Positions 1 to 13,314 of a stretch of 64,000 nt of DNA are shown one piece after another; positions within the stretch are counted from its first letter, which is position 1, and each line of letters opens with the position of its first letter. Position numbers and translations under genes: made by a program. The stretch comes from Centroberyx gerrardi (Eukaryota; Chordata; Actinopteri; Beryciformes; Berycidae). The DNA lies in assembly GCF_048128805.1 (NCBI RefSeq), contig NC_135997.1, positions 4,590,116 to 4,654,115 of the forward strand. Reading direction: 5' to 3'. The notes below the pieces were generated by a model. It saw nothing but the letters and a program-made list of their open reading frames with translations, was not told the origin of the DNA and searched no databases.

Positions 1-761
1 AGGTGCACTGCAGCCACATACTCCATGAAGTCTATCTTTCCATCCTGAGAGGAAAACAGGGGGGTAGAGAGATGGATTTAAACATTTGACACGCAATATG
101 ATATACTGAGGCTGGTCTTGACCATGCAATTGCTATTTTATCAAACTCTGCCTGCCCTAAAATCATCTTATTTTTTGCATTTGTATCTTTTGCCTCAAAT
201 ATCAACCCTTCATCACTCCTCCCAACACAGCTGATAATACATGCAGGCCCACGCCTCATCTGTCCAGAAGATGTTGAGACAATATCAAAAGGTGTCCTTC
301 ACTGTTTTCTCACTTTTCATTTAGTGATATGTATAACACTTGATCTTCTCTCTGCTGTATCTTCTTCTTTGAAGTAGGTACTTCATAGAAAAAGATAGGC
401 CTACAGCAGAAAAGAAGATAAGAACATGTGGACACTGAAGATTAAATTAAAGCTGAATTCACCTGAACAAAATTGCTATTAATTAGATATCAATAGATCA
501 ATCAGTAACTGTCAGTAGACTAACTTCCTCTAAGTATTAAGGCTGTTGCTACAATACCTTATTTGTATCAAAGGACCGAAACACGTTTTCCATGTATGCA
601 GACTCTTCTTCTGTGGACGTGCTCACTCCAAAGATTTTCCTGAATTCATGTAAGTGTAGATTGCCACTTGGACATTCACTTGCAAACTTGCGGTAGAGTT
701 CCTGAATGTTTTGAAGAGCCACTTCCTTCTCCATGCCATCGCCACCCTGTGCCTGACCCAT
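1..761 (-). CDS. GCAP-A: guanylate cyclase-activating protein, 5' part only (cut by left window edge)
   Basis: Neuronal calcium-sensor protein of the GCAP family, which activates photoreceptor membrane guanylate cyclase when calcium falls. Exon 1 coding is 558-761 (68 codons) and starts MGQAQGG, giving a glycine at position 2 suited to N-myristoylation. It carries the degenerate first EF-hand with the family motif ECPSG (residues 29-33) followed by LHEFRKIFGV. The exon ends in phase 0 at a GT donor (556-557). Exon 2 begins at 44 after an AG acceptor and runs off the edge with DGKIDFMEYVAAVHL. The join creates a canonical EF2 loop (DTNKDGKIDFME, residues 65-76). An upstream in-frame ATG exists (854), but MGQ matches the family and the sister genes. 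Exons 3-4 would lie left of position 1. The GCAP assignment is firm; the paralogue number is not. Confidence 0.93.
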
Positions 762-1599
762 AGTTCCCCACGATCGCAGAAAAAACCTATCCGAAGATGA
801 TGAAAAAACTACGAAATCTACATCTGGTACAGTAAGTAGCCTATACGTTCTCAAGCATATTCATCACAACCGCTCGACTGCACGTATCCATGGCTAGTGT
901 ACTTAAACCCTGTTGTTAACCCCACATTGTCTATTTCAAGCTAGCTGCTCAACAAATCCAATTGCCCTTTCAGTGATCTTCTCCAAATCCCTGTCAACAA
1001 TGGCTTTTCTTTCCAATATAATATAATCATTTCAGAAATCCTTTGACAAATCAAATACAGGATGCTCTGGAAAAAAAAATCTTGATTCACTCACAGCTGA
1101 GTGCCAAAGAGTTTGCATGTAGACTCTTGCTCATTTTGTTGTTTGACAGCAGTTGGGTGGGATTGCAGCGGACAGCAGGCCAGCACCTCAGGGAGCTCTG
1201 GGTTAGGGTTAGGGTTAGAGCTCTCAGGGAGATTACAGCAGGATGACGTCAAACTGCAGCCTGAACGTGGTCTTGGTTGATCCATGAGGTCTGTCTGAAG
1301 TCAGTTCACCCAGCCCTCGACTATTTACCTGCCATCAGTGGAGAATCACTTTTTAAGTAAAGCAGATGCTTATTATAAGGGTTGTAAGTGCTATTTCTGT
1401 TACCACCAAATGCATTCAACCAGATGTATGTTTTCTGTTTTTTTCTCTGATTTGTGACTGACATTATAGATCACACTAGGTTAGAGCAGAGGTATTGAAG
1501 TAAGGTGATTTTTTTCATTATTGTATTTTATTCCTTAGTTCTTACAAGGTAAAACTAAACTAAACTAAACAGTAAACATGTCGTCCACCACAAATGAGG

Positions 1600-1990
1600 C
1601 AGGCACCCCTTGGGCCAATCAGTAAAAAGATGCATCATCCCTCCAAGTTTCTTCAGAAATGGAGTGTGCAGCAGTTAAGAGATTTTGACTTTTAATTATA
1701 GCGTCCCCATCAGGCCAATCAGTGTAACGTTTTAATTGCCAGAACACAGAGACAAAATGCATCCTCCCTCCACATTTTGTCAAAATTGGACCAGTGGTGT
1801 CAAAAACGGCCTCTATAGCATCTTATTGAGGTACTCTGTCCCATGCACCTACAATTATTGACCTTTAAGTATAGCACCCCCATTTATCCAATCAGTGTCA
1901 TTTTTTAAAAGCAGACACAGTGTTTGCAGAGTGAAGATGCATCATCCCTCCAAGTTTCATCAAAATCAGATCAGTGGTGTCTGAGATATG
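1600..1990. repeat. Degenerate tandem copies of a dispersed fish repeat
   Basis: The block repeats a unit of roughly 130-180 bp: CCAATCAGT, then GATGCATCATCCCTCCAAGTT, then CAAAATCAGATCAGTGGTGT, then TTGACTTTAATTATAGC-like text. At least three diverged units are readable. I recognise this kind of sequence as widespread in fish genomes, but I cannot name the family. Confidence 0.55.
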
Positions 1991-3629
1991 ACCTGAGATA
2001 TGTTTGGCAGATGTGTGCTTTTCTCCCTCCTTTCTCTCCTCTCTTCTCCCTTCTCTCTTTCTTTAGGTGACTGCAGCTGATGGTAATTGGCCGGCTCATT
2101 AGCACCTTTGGGTGCATGCCTGATATGTTTCGAGAGACGGACAGTACTCGCTTTTGGTTGCATATTGTAGTTTTTCTTTTTCTTTTGGGTAAGGAGGCCC
2201 AGCAGTCCAGTTATGGCAGCTTTGTTTGTTTGATTGTTTGGTAGTTTAAGGGGAGACTCTGGGTCTGACGGCCCATTGCACATTGGCTCAGTAGTTTCCC
2301 CTCCTTTTGTTCATTTTGGCCAGACCTTCCGACTCTTGCTGTATTTTACTTTGAAAATAAATCGTACTTTTGTACTTCTTAACTTGCGTATAGTTACATG
2401 TTGTGTAATATTTTTGAGTGAGCCATGGCTTGAGGGTGTAACAGGGACAGAGTCAAACAGATTTTTTTTTTTTGGGCCAAAGAGTTGGCTGTCAGATTGA
2501 GTTAATACGGGATCTGAAACGGCAGCCAAACATTTATAGTGAGACAGTATTTACTGTATCGCACCCATCAAATTCACAGAAACTGGTGTTACTTCGCCTG
2601 TGATATTTTTTTTATAAATCAGGGATCATTATGCTAAACTTAAACAAATTTGCAAGAATTTACAAGGTGTGTTGTAGACTTGTTCACCCTCTGCCACTGT
2701 CCAAACTACAGATTAAACTGGATATTGGCCTTGTGAAATTTGACCAGTTTAATTCAGTTCATGCAGATTTTGAGAATTTGCTAAATTACCCTTTCATTTA
2801 TACTGCTTTGAGTTGGATGAAGCTATCTTGATGTGTACAATGTGTTCCCTGGTCACACAGTTTAGATCTGTTAACTGAACTCCTGCTGACGAACAATCAG
2901 CCAAGATTTAACAGTCTAAGCCTTTGGAGATTAAGGGTTAGTGTGAGTCTAGTTAATAAGCATTAGAAGTGGGATCCAATTGAAGGAGTGAAATGTGAAC
3001 TTCATGCCAAGCAGAAACTAAAGTCTAAATGTTAGTCCAAAGGAAGTTTACTCTAAATAGGAAGAAACTGTTCTTACTCTGCATCTTCTGCATTCTGCAA
3101 ATGCACTTGTAGAGCTGTATTCACTTTGGTAAAACATTTTTACTTTTATGAACGACACACAGTATTTGTGTAAATTGTCACCTGCTTCGCATGTTATCAG
3201 CCGATTAAATGGCCGTTATCAGTTGTCATCGGGACCATAGATTTGAGGTAGTATGGCCCTACTCCACCTCCTAATTGGATTGGCTCAGTAGGCTGATCAC
3301 CGCAGGGATTGGCTACGTTGGTCTGCGTCCACGTCACGTGACTGTCAAGTTTCTCTCTGCGGCGAAAAAAAAAAAAGGCTTACATTCCTTTTATTCTCAG
3401 TGGAAAATGCAATATTTTAAGATAGTTTCAGCATTAAAATGCGTTTTGATAACATTCATAGTGAGAAATGTGCATTTTATTTTTATAATCTTCATTCAGT
3501 GAATGTATATGATGTTTAGTTTGTTAGTTATTACGAAGATTCATTCAGGGTTTCTATCGTTGCTATGGTGGTCGCTATGCACGCTGCTATCGCTGAAACC
3601 ACAGTTGTAGTTCTTCTGGTTTGCAAAGT

Positions 3630-3975
3630 GGTCGTAAAAAGATATATCTACTGAATATATCAAATATCTAGTACAGCCGAACTAGTAATTACACTGCATC
3701 TAGGTGATCTATGTTAAGAAAAAGTAAAGATGTTGGTTTATTTCAGATATTTTAGCCAAAACAGGAGTCGAAACACGAGTCCGCCCGCAATGCTCTTCCG
3801 TGAGCCACGTCATCCAACGTGTGTGTGTGTGTGTCGACTCCTGTTTTGGCTAAAATATCTGAAATAAACCAACATCTTTACTTTTTCTTAACATAGCTCA
3901 TCTAGATGCAGTATAATTACTAGTTCGGCTGTACTAGATATTTGATATATTCAGTAGATATATCTTTTTACAACC
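3630..3975. repeat. Long inverted repeat (about 142-bp arms, 62-bp loop)
   Basis: The left arm (3630-3771) and right arm (3834-3975) are reverse complements with only a few mismatches. They run from GTAAAAAGATATATCTAC inward to ACAGGAGTCGA. The loop is GC-rich and ends in a TG repeat. It is either a foldback/MITE-type transposon or a structured element. No target duplication was obvious. Confidence 0.75.
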
Positions 3976-5731
3976 CTAGATTTACAACCCTAATTTGCAA
4001 AAACTGTGGGCTGATGTGTATCAAGCTGCATGGCGCGGCTCTAGGGAATTGTAGTTTTTAAAAAATATTTGTGTTTTTCCTAGAATTGGAAGTTGTAAAT
4101 ACTGAATTGAGAGTACACTGAGGAGTTTAAGGGGATGGTAAACACATTTGTGTAATCAGATTTTAAATATCTAATTGTTAAATAGGTGAAAATTAATTTT
4201 AACCATATTTTACCCATATTTGACAGCGCCCCCAGTTGTTGACTATACTCACATGATAGCTGAGGTCAAGAGCTCTCTATAACAGTTGGTCCCATGTCTG
4301 TAATGCTTTTTGTTGCTGAATTATAAGCCTTCAAACATAGTCCATATTCCTTTGTGAATATATCTTTACATACAGTATATCTACACTTTTTACCTTATTC
4401 ATCAGAATTTCAAAACAAAAGTCTGTGAAAGTGAAAGGTTTATAATCACTTGATGGAGTGGAACATGGGTATGAACAACATCTCACATGACAACATAATC
4501 ATGTAGGCATTGGAAAAAAACAGCAGCATGAGGCTTATATAAAAATATTTTTTAATGACAAAACAAGTTTGAAGCAAATTTGAAGCAAGATTTTGAAAAT
4601 ACAGTCAAGGTACAAAGTTTCCACCTTTCCCTTGCAACATTTCTCACTTTTCTTCAGACTTCAGACAAAAAACCAAAAAAAAACAACTTTTATTCAGATT
4701 TAGAAAATGAGTAAAATAAAAACAAATCAATGGCAATTGTTTTAGTGTTCATGTAGCATAACCATATGCAAAGCACAAAATATCAGGCTTGGTAAAGGAT
4801 TTAAAACAGTCTCATTCCTGTCAAGCATGCAGGTTTTAAGTTTAGACAATCTCATAACTGCATATTGTTGTTTTAATAATCAGCTGTTAGTTTGGTGACA
4901 CCAGCATACCAAGTAATGGGAAGTCTAATGATTTGAATCCCTGTAACTAATGAAAAGCACTAACTGGATTGATATAATAGCACAATTCAACCGTGTTTAT
5001 TTTAACAACTGTCCTTAAAGTTATTTAAGACTTCTGAACAGAAAAATATACCACAAACATATTTGTACTTAAATTAATTGTTGGAATGTCCTTGTTTATA
5101 CATACAACTAAAGGCATTTAAACTATATTTATGGTTAGAAAGCATTTTAGTATTTTCAGTATTTTGAAAATACTGAAATACAGTATTGAAATGTCAAATT
5201 AAATCAAATAAATGAGGGAATAGCATAAATGTGTAAATGTGTAAAATATGAGCGATATGATTACAGATATATATTGATTTCATGTAATACTTTAAAATAT
5301 CATTGATAACATTCAATTATTTGATTTTCATTGGGGGTTATTTTTTTTCTTACAATATCTACTATGACCATTATCTTTAAACTATAAATAAATAAAAGAA
5401 TGATAAATGTAAATACAGGATAATTGCGTTTCCTTTAACAGAAAACCTTCTCGCTGAGTAGTGTATGTCCTTTAGATAGATGCTTGTTTCTGCTGCATGT
5501 CAACACAGACTATAGGCATGCAGCAAGGACCAGCGACAGTCAAACTGTCAAAACCACAACTGAAGCCATGGAAAAGTGCACTGTGCTCGACTCCAAACCA
5601 TCACAAGGAGCCGACACGGAGACACAGGCAAACCTTTTAAACCCAAGGCGTGTCGTTTTGTGTCAAAAGACAACACTGCGTTGTCAGCTGCAGACAAAAG
5701 CTTGTGGGTGGTGAACCCAGTAAGAAAAGAT

Positions 5732-8480
5732 TCAAGGTAGTTTCCCACAGTTCTGGATGACCCAGCTGGTGGCGTTGACATCCAGCTTGAGCAGGTTCAT
5801 GACCCATTCATCCTTCTGAGCGCCCTCCATGAACTCAGTCAGGGATATCTGGCCTGTGGGGCACAACACACACATTTAAATAAGAGAAAACACATGCCAC
5901 TTTCAAATTAGATCTATTTCTCAAGTGACTCTACATTGATGACTTTGCATGTGACAAAAAGGGAGAGGAAAATGATAATCACAACTGTAAAATGAGCTTG
6001 TTCTTCAAAATAAACAGAGTGATTTCTAGAACTTAGATAATAATTACTCAAAATTTCATTATATTTCTGTGGGCAAGTCAATTTTTGTCAAGTCAATATG
6101 AGATGATATAAAATTGCTTGTCACCTGAAATCTCCCTGCCAACCTATGAAAATGTTTTTTTTTTTTAACCCTTCTGCTCATGACAAATAAAAAAATAGTG
6201 ATGGTGATTTTTGATTTATAACTTATGATCAGTGGAAGGATGATGAGCGCTGTCAGCTAGTAAACACTAAACAACTGTTAAAGATGATAATCTAGGACCT
6301 TATGTAAGACTCCAGTGACCTACAGCTGAGTTTTGACCTACAGTGTTCCCCAGTGGACCAACACAGTCTAATAAAATTTTGTGAAAAGAGCATGAATTCT
6401 TCATAATATGTGGGCACAAATTATGTGAAGATTACGTTCCTCCACCTTGACTTGGATTATATGACAATAGCACAAACTGGACACGCCATTTTCACCTGTT
6501 CATCATGTGAAAAGGTTAGCTAACAGTTAAATTAGTCAAGTAAAACAACTTTGGTTAAGGTTTGGGTTAAGTTTTAGGCATCTAACACTTTGGTTAAGGG
6601 TTAGGGTTAGTTTTAGGCTTATCCATTAACAGTGGATCATTTGTTTTCTGATGGTTGAGTAGATATTACAAAAAAAACAAAAACAAATAACTAATTAAAT
6701 ATTACTTCCAAAACACACAGAAATTACCATTGCAAAAATACCAATGCAACATAACATTAACGTTCCCATACCTATCAAATTAGACAAAACTTTACTTTCT
6801 AGCAATTTTCTGTCGTTGGAAACATCATCACAAAAGGACAAAGCATTTTATATTCCATTATATTTTGTGTAACTTCTGTGGTTTGCCAACAGACTTACCA
6901 TCGCTATTCCGGTCAACCAGCTCAAAGATTCTGTCACAGGCTTCATTAGGTGTCATAGTAATGTCACTCCGCTGGAGCTTGATTTTGTAAATTATCTGTT
7001 GGGGAATACATGAAATTTATCTGTATTGCATAAATGTAGACAGTTGTAGGAAAATAAGTCTGAACTTCTTCAATAAGACATTAGCAGGATTAAATTTTGT
7101 TTTAAACTTTTTAGATGACAAAGACGTCACAGTAAATCAGCATCGGTTCAATTTACCCTTACACTACATACTTGAAACCGTCTTTGACTGTTGGGCACAA
7201 TTACACAATACCATGGGATATTGATATTAAAATGTTTTAATTATAGTATGGAGGAAAGACTCCAAGCTTATATGAAAGACAGTAATGGGTTACCAAAATT
7301 ATGGAGACTCTGGAACAAAGTTTTAAGCGGAGTAGGTATTAGTGAAAACAACTGCATAATGATAGTAACCCACTGAACTATTTTATGTTGATGTCTAAAT
7401 GGTTATAGACGTCTAGGTTAAAATTTGGCTACATATAAGACCAAAATAAAGCATTATGTTGTACATAAGGACTTCTCTTTTTGATGTTTACAGCTGTTTA
7501 TGCATTGTCAATGCATGGCAATAATGTATTTACTGCTTGGTCTAAAACTGGGCTATACATAGCGAAAAAAAGATCCTGGGCTATATAAAGCATACTGTAG
7601 ATGCAATGTTGAAATGGCGTCTAGTGCTCAGGGTTTGGGTTAGTTGAGTGAGTGGGCTAATTTTAGGTTTCTAAAGTTAGAGGCTTAGGGTGAAGATGTT
7701 CTTATTTCAAGAATAACACACAGACCATTGACTCTTCATCCAATAACGTGCAAGCCTCCTATACGTGACCCCTGCCCTTAAGCCAGTCGCTGGGACAGTA
7801 ATAGCTACCCTCATATAATCTGGCTTGAGAGCATCTGTGTTATGAAACCTAGTGCCCTTAAAAAGTTCACATGTAACTTGATTATATTCTGCCCAGTTCA
7901 AATGGGTCCTATTTCCTACAAAACTGCTGCTTTCTACTCCATGAGTGATAAATTACAAAAGGAATTCACAAAAAAATAAATGTCTCCAAATAAATGAAAC
8001 CTGAAACAAAAATCTGAACCAGGTCCTTCTTACCCTTATGAGATTTTTCACCTCCTGCCTGTCCAACTTGCCGTTTCCGTCCTTGTCATATATCTTGAAG
8101 GACCATTTCAGTCTATCTTCAAGATTCCCCCGCAGCACCAAATGAAGTGCAGCCACATACTCCAGGAAATCCAGTGTATTATCCTACAAACAATGACCCA
8201 TCTCGTTATTCAATTAATTTCCAATTTTAACAATTAATAACAATTTAATTCTATTCTGAGATATTGCAATAGTGGCTTCATTTACCTGATTTGTGTCAAA
8301 GGAGCGGAATATTTTTTCAATGTAGAGGGTCTCCTCCTCCGAGCTGCTTGGTACTCCGAAGATCCTCTTGAACTCGTGTAAGTGCAGAGCACCGCTCGGA
8401 CACTCCTTCATGAAAATGATGCACAGATCCTGAATTTGTGCTAAATCCATCTCCTCGCTGTGGCTTTCTTCCTGCCCCAT
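5732..8480 (-). CDS. GCAP-B: guanylate cyclase-activating protein, complete, 187 aa
   Basis: Four coding exons joined from splice sites: 8286-8480, 8034-8183, 6899-6995 and 5732-5853 (564 nt, 187 aa plus stop). The protein starts MGQEES, a good myristoylation context (G2, S6). The first EF-hand is degenerate around ECPSG (26-30). Calcium-type loops are seen at EF2 (62-73, [12 protein letters not shown]), EF3 (98-109, [12 protein letters not shown]) and EF4 (143-154, DRNSDGQISLTE), each with the terminal Glu. The C-terminus is short ([10 protein letters not shown]) and lacks the Arg/Lys-rich tail of GCAP2. Before ECPSG it reads DLCIIF, where the other three copies have a Tyr in place of the Cys. 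Intron 1 is only 102 bp. The expected role is calcium-dependent control of retinal guanylate cyclase in photoreceptor outer segments. Paralogue identity among the extra teleost GCAPs is not resolved. Confidence 0.95.
6366..6650 (+). repeat. Dispersed repeat R1, copy 1 (in GCAP-B intron 3)
   Basis: It shares the order AATTTTGTGAAAAGAGCATGAA, ACAAATTATGTGAAGATTACG, CTCCACC, TGACAATAGCACAAACTGGA, CATTTTCACCTGTT, GGTTAGCTAAC and GGTTAGGGTTAG with blocks at 17335 and 59815. The copies are diverged, which indicates an old interspersed family. Confidence 0.65.
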
Positions 8481-9031
8481 GGCCTCTGACAAAAAATCCT
8501 TTGAAGATGTATTAAATTGGTGAATCAGAAAGTTTGGCTACTGTGTGCGGGCTACCGAAGCATCCGCTCACACAGTCCCATCAAACTGAACTAAACAGCT
8601 TTGCACTTCTGTCCAGTGTGGCTGACTTAGTGGGCAGAGTGAACACGGCACCTTATTAAGAAGTCAATCTTATTAACTTGTTAATCACTTGATCTTTCTC
8701 AAGTCCAGGCAGGTCTGATAATCTGGCATCGCTGCCCTCAGATCAGTGCCAAAACAGTAGAAATACCTAGCACCTGTTTGTAGGAGGCTATTTTAACAGA
8801 AAATTACAGATTACAGATTAAATTACAGAAATCATTCAATATTAATATTTGTAAATTATGACAGTTAAAATAGCCAGCATCAATATTATGTGGTTAATCA
8901 ATCCATTTTCATTTGAAGATACATTATTCTATAAATACAAAACAAGTCTAAATTTGGGGTGCGTTTACCTTAGAAGACCTGACCTGCCTAAATTGAGGCA
9001 AGTGGAAGTAAATAGCTCATTTCTATTATTA

Positions 9032-9205
9032 TCCCCCTCCCCCCTCCCCCTCCCCCTCACACACACACACACACCATGGTAATGCGGGGAATTATGTCAC
9101 CATGGTGGTGTCTGTCTGTCTGTGTGTCTGTGTGTCTGTCTGTATGTCTGTCTGTGTGTCTGTCTGTCTGTGTGTCTGTGTGTCTGTATGTCTGTCTATG
9201 TGTCG
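9032..9205. repeat. Compound microsatellite: C/T-rich, (CA)n, then (TGTC/TGTG)n
   Basis: A CCCCCTCC-rich tract runs to 9058, then CA repeats to 9075. After a short unique spacer, mixed TCTG and TGTG units occupy 9106-9205. Open frames across it are artefacts of the repeat. Confidence 0.9.
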
Positions 9206-10629
9206 ACCCATTCTTGTGGACACAATAACTCAAGAGCACCTTGTTGCATAGATTTGCATATTAATGAGGGAAACCTGCTTTTCTTGAAACAACTATAACT
9301 CTTTAATGCTTAAAGACACAGACTTCACATTCATACCGCCCATGTGTTATGTGAAGACAAGGATGTTGACATAGAAATATTTGCTAATTAACACATTCAT
9401 TAACTTAATTAATGAACTCATTAGCATAACTGGTCATGTGTAATTTATCATGGTGATTATAGTAGGACATTAGGCAGCTCAGATTCCTCTTGTTTAAAGA
9501 ATGTGGCCTAGCTACAAGGCTAGGTGCTGATGGCTTGCTCCTCAGTGCAATATAGCATCCGTTGTAATTCTTTCATCTGAAGAGGGGAGTTTTTACTGCA
9601 CACGCTGGATAAGAGGAGACATGTCTTTTATGGAGGATTTTTATGGAGAGAGAGGCTGAAAATCACCTCTACCCTTTAGCTAAATGCTTACTGTTCACAG
9701 ATGGAAGATCAAGGAGAGGTAACTAGCTGATGGGTCTGCTGTGCACTATGCTATTGCTGTATTGCAACCTGCCAATTTACAGCTAATGCTCAATCTATAA
9801 TTCATATTACACATATTTCTTTATGTAGATTTCATTACATTGGGTGCCGGTGACTTTGGAAATATTTTTCATAATTTTACATGAGTAATTTTGTATATAA
9901 TGTAATGATTTGTTGATCTTCATCATGGAGAGCAGTTTTTCACACAAATGTTACCCTAAACGGCCTCAAGATGTTGTTATTAATTTATATTTACTTGCAT
10001 CTTGAGTCTGAACGGAGACAATGTAAAACCTTGGGGAGATTCTTAAATACTGTGCAGCACAAAGCAGCTGCTCAAAAACAGGCTCTTATGCAAGACCTTC
10101 CTCCTCCATTGGTATCGTTATTGAAACATGGACGAACCTGAGACAGGCCAAAGGAATGAGAACTGAAAACCTAGACAGGTAAGTGCAATTTATGTTATCT
10201 AACATTTGTTAACTAGATCTAACACCTCATTTCCATTACTCAGAGCCAAGCCGAGCGGAGCTCTGCAGGGACGAGCCTGATAAAGCTCAGTTGGTTCATA
10301 CTGTGGCATTTCTCCTGACTAATTGTCCCCCACAATTAATTGCTCAATATCTTGTACTCCATTGATCGGATTTTCATGAAACTCAGGGGAATAATGTGCC
10401 TCATTGCAACATTCTGGCATTTTTATAATTGCACTGTTTGGATTAAGTGTTTGTTTACATGTTGGATTTTGCTGAAACTTGGGGAAATGATGCAGCTCAC
10501 ATTCCAACATTCAAAATTACACTGATTGGCCCAAGGGGAAACCACAGTTACAGCTCAAAACAAGGTGACACATTTGTTACTGAGTGGACCAGACAGGGAC
10601 TTCATCATTCATGGGGAATGACATGTTTC

Positions 10630-10640
10630 GTGTGTGTGTA

Positions 10641-10672
<32 letters not shown>

Positions 10673-10691
10673 TGTGTGTGTGTGTATGTAT
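10630..10691. repeat. (TG)n microsatellite with ATG interruptions
   Basis: Almost pure TG units with scattered TATG interruptions, directly visible. Confidence 0.9.
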
Positions 10692-11402
10692 GTTCTTAAA
10701 TAGTGGGAGGTGATTTTACATTATTTTTTATCACACCAACATTTGCAAAAAGTCAAGGGGTACATATCTTTGAAAAGGACTGTAACCTACTGACAAGTGA
10801 AAAATCACAAGAAACCAAATGGGGCAAGGAAAATAACTTTAATACAAATGAGCACATAAATACTGAAATTTATTCTAATATTATTATTAATTATATGTTG
10901 ACTAAACAAAACATATATATGGGGTTCAATTTTGTAAGTATTTTTTTAATTTAGTTTATACCAGTTTATGGATAATCAATCACTCCATCGTCACACATGA
11001 ATGACAGACCAAGAATAGGAAAAGCGGGAGTCGGGTACATTTTTCCTCATCAATGTTTCCAGTAAATATGACATAATCAAGAGGAAAATGTAGGTATCAT
11101 AGATTTAACCACAGACTAGAAAATACAGAAAATACTTAAAGTATAAAGAGGTAGTGAATTTCAGATTTGCATAGCGGACAGAGGCAGGATTTTTCTCTAC
11201 TGGGATGAGAAGGGTTTGGGTGTGTCCCTAACCATGGGACTGTAGAGATCTGTTGCACGGTGCTTTCTGTGTTGCACCATAACTTGATGAAATCAATCCT
11301 CCAGCGTAGAGCACGCTCCTGTCTTCGACACCGGTCAGAGCAGAGAAACACTGTGACATCACAACCCTGCAGCACCAGGGTGGGAGACCCCGTCTAACAG
11401 GT

Positions 11403-11842
11403 CTAGACAATGCCAAACTGGGCCAGGTCACTCAGCTCCATGTCACCAAACGCCTCCCAGGGGCAGACGACCGCAGAGTCTGGAGGGGAGAAAGATAGAG
11501 GAATGAGTTAGGACTGAACATCTATCTGACATGAAAGCTGCTTACTGTGACAATTCACCCTCACCTCCAAGACCCTCCATCCCTGGGACGTCATTGTCAA
11601 ACCTATGAAAAAAAGAAGAAACTGAAGTGAAATTGTATATTCTGTTCAGTATGGTTTGGGAATATGGCGATGGGTGTACAGTTGTTGGACGAATAGCATG
11701 ATGTGTGTGTGAGAGAGAGAGATGTTTGCCAGGCTCACCCCTTCTGTCCAGCTTTGGGAGCCTTGCTCTTGAACTGCCTGGCCTCCTTCTGCTTGAACTT
11801 GGGAGGAGCGGGCTTGACGCCTTCTGCTGCTGCTGCGTTCAT
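11403..11842 (-). CDS. PDE6g-1: short PDE6 inhibitory gamma-type subunit, 72 aa
   Basis: Three coding exons: 11739-11842, 11565-11602 and 11403-11479 (219 nt, 72 aa). Introns are 136 and 85 bp, with GT-AG ends and the same phases as the two sister genes. The protein has an Ala-rich start, a polybasic segment ([18 protein letters not shown], about 13-30) that in PDE6 gamma binds the catalytic subunits and transducin, then [13 protein letters not shown], and the inhibitory C-terminus with CPWEAF and LAQFGIV. In the family this tail plugs the PDE6 active site until transducin-alpha GTP removes it. It is shorter than the usual 83-87 aa of PDE6G/PDE6H. The position of the RQT-type Thr is Ala21. 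Candidate lineages are PDE6H or the extra non-mammalian PDE6I branch; the sequence alone does not decide. Confidence 0.93.
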
Positions 11843-13314
11843 CTTTGAGACTTTTTGTTACAAAGAAAGAAACATGTTTTTGTCACTCATTATGAACGTC
11901 TCAACCTGGATAATCTATTGAAACTGGAGATGGACAACACAACCCCCCCACCCCCACCTCCACCCAGCCCTCTTTGAGCTCCTGTCACTCACACTTTATC
12001 CTCTTAGGGGTTTGCAGACTTCTTTCTTTATGCAATTGCAATTTTTAACCAGGTCAGTCACCTATCCTGATCTAACCAGTCTTCTCATCTTCTCACTTAT
12101 CATAAACAGTCACCATGGTAATCCTGTTTGTGTTAATCCTGAAATCATTGGTCGGCCCTAGGAGTCACAAGGTGAGTCTTAGGTGAGTCAAGGATCAGTG
12201 TGCATCACTTGAGGATCAAAATCTACACCAAAACAAGGTCTCAGTGATCCATCTCATGTTCTGGGATGAGGCCGGATTATAACAAGGATTATGTTCTATT
12301 TTTCAGTGTTAATATTATGCAAATTTAGCTGCTGAACATCCCTGTTGGGTCAGAAATAAACTGAACTAGGTCCTTCTGTGTGGACAGGTCACAGGGTGAA
12401 AATTCAAAGATGATTTTTACAGCATTTCTTCTCCATTGCACAGGAGACATAGAAAACAAAGGGGGGGAAAGGAGATGACATCTGACAAAGACCAAAAGCT
12501 GGAATGGATAACCTAACTTTAAATTGATTCTGAATCACATACTCATCAGTAACAGTTTGTTCTAAAATGTTATTTGTTGTAAATATTGCAAAATATATTA
12601 TGTACAGTCATTAAAAGTATTACATCTTCAACTTTTGACTTCACATTTGATGTATACGAAAGCCATACCTGCAGCAAATTAAGCATTACAATAACATGGA
12701 GGCAAAATTGTTTGTTGACACTTAGCTAGCAGGAAATACAATATGTGGTTGGTAGAGATGCTCCAGTTAGAGACACCAGATACTGTTTTGGTTTCTCGAA
12801 CATTTCTCTTACAAAGTGATGAGAATGAGCCATCCCACCAACTGCTCTCATGTGTCGTGTGAGTTTAAATAGATCAGACAGAAGATGCAAGCAAAGTATA
12901 AACCATGGAAACCAGGTACTTCAGAGTGCCATAGATATAGATTTTCTAGAAACAGGTGATTATTGACCAAAAAGAGTATGGTAATATTTAAAGCTCCATC
13001 GAGGACTTTTATGGCTACAAACTAATCTAGATTAAAAGACACCAAAGGTGCTATTTCTTTGCTATTATATTATTATCTGGACCTTTTAACTGCAGACTGG
13101 TGTTGAGACTCACATTCACAAATTGTATTTAAATACAATGAAGCTATGCAAATAACTTCAATGAGACAAAGTGAATTGGCAAATGTACAGATACAAAAGA
13201 AATAATATTAACAAAAGCTTTCTTCCCTGTCCTTACACTTGCTGTAGGACAATTCCAAAAAGTAACTAAGTGCAAAATTGAGCTCACCTATCTCTATCAG
13301 AAAAATGTACTCAC

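Larger units (their letters stand above)
762..5731. other. Intergenic region between GCAP-A and GCAP-B
   Basis: No gene is supported here. It contains an interstitial TTAGGG run (about 1202-1222), a fish dispersed repeat (1600-1990), and a large inverted repeat (3630-3975). A long AT-rich stretch (4000-5480) presumably includes the GCAP-B 3' untranslated region; minus-strand AATAAA signals are visible near 4688 and 4996. Other open frames here are short and show no family motif. Confidence 0.6.
8481..11402. other. Intergenic region between GCAP-B and PDE6g-1
   Basis: No gene is supported. It holds the GCAP-B upstream region (TAATCA and TAATCT motifs near 8683-8723), a pyrimidine/CA/TGTC microsatellite block (9032-9205), dispersed fish repeats (9240-9440; two diverged copies about 105 bp apart at 10360-10530), and a TG microsatellite (10630-10691). 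The PDE6g-1 3' untranslated region lies toward the right end, with a possible minus-strand AATAAA at 10869-10874. Confidence 0.55.

Noticed and set aside
1202-1222. Three TTAGGG-type units that look telomeric
   Set aside because: Only three units, embedded between GAGCTCT repeats in ordinary sequence. Similar GGTTAGGGTTAG text is part of dispersed repeat R1, so no telomere or fusion point is claimed.
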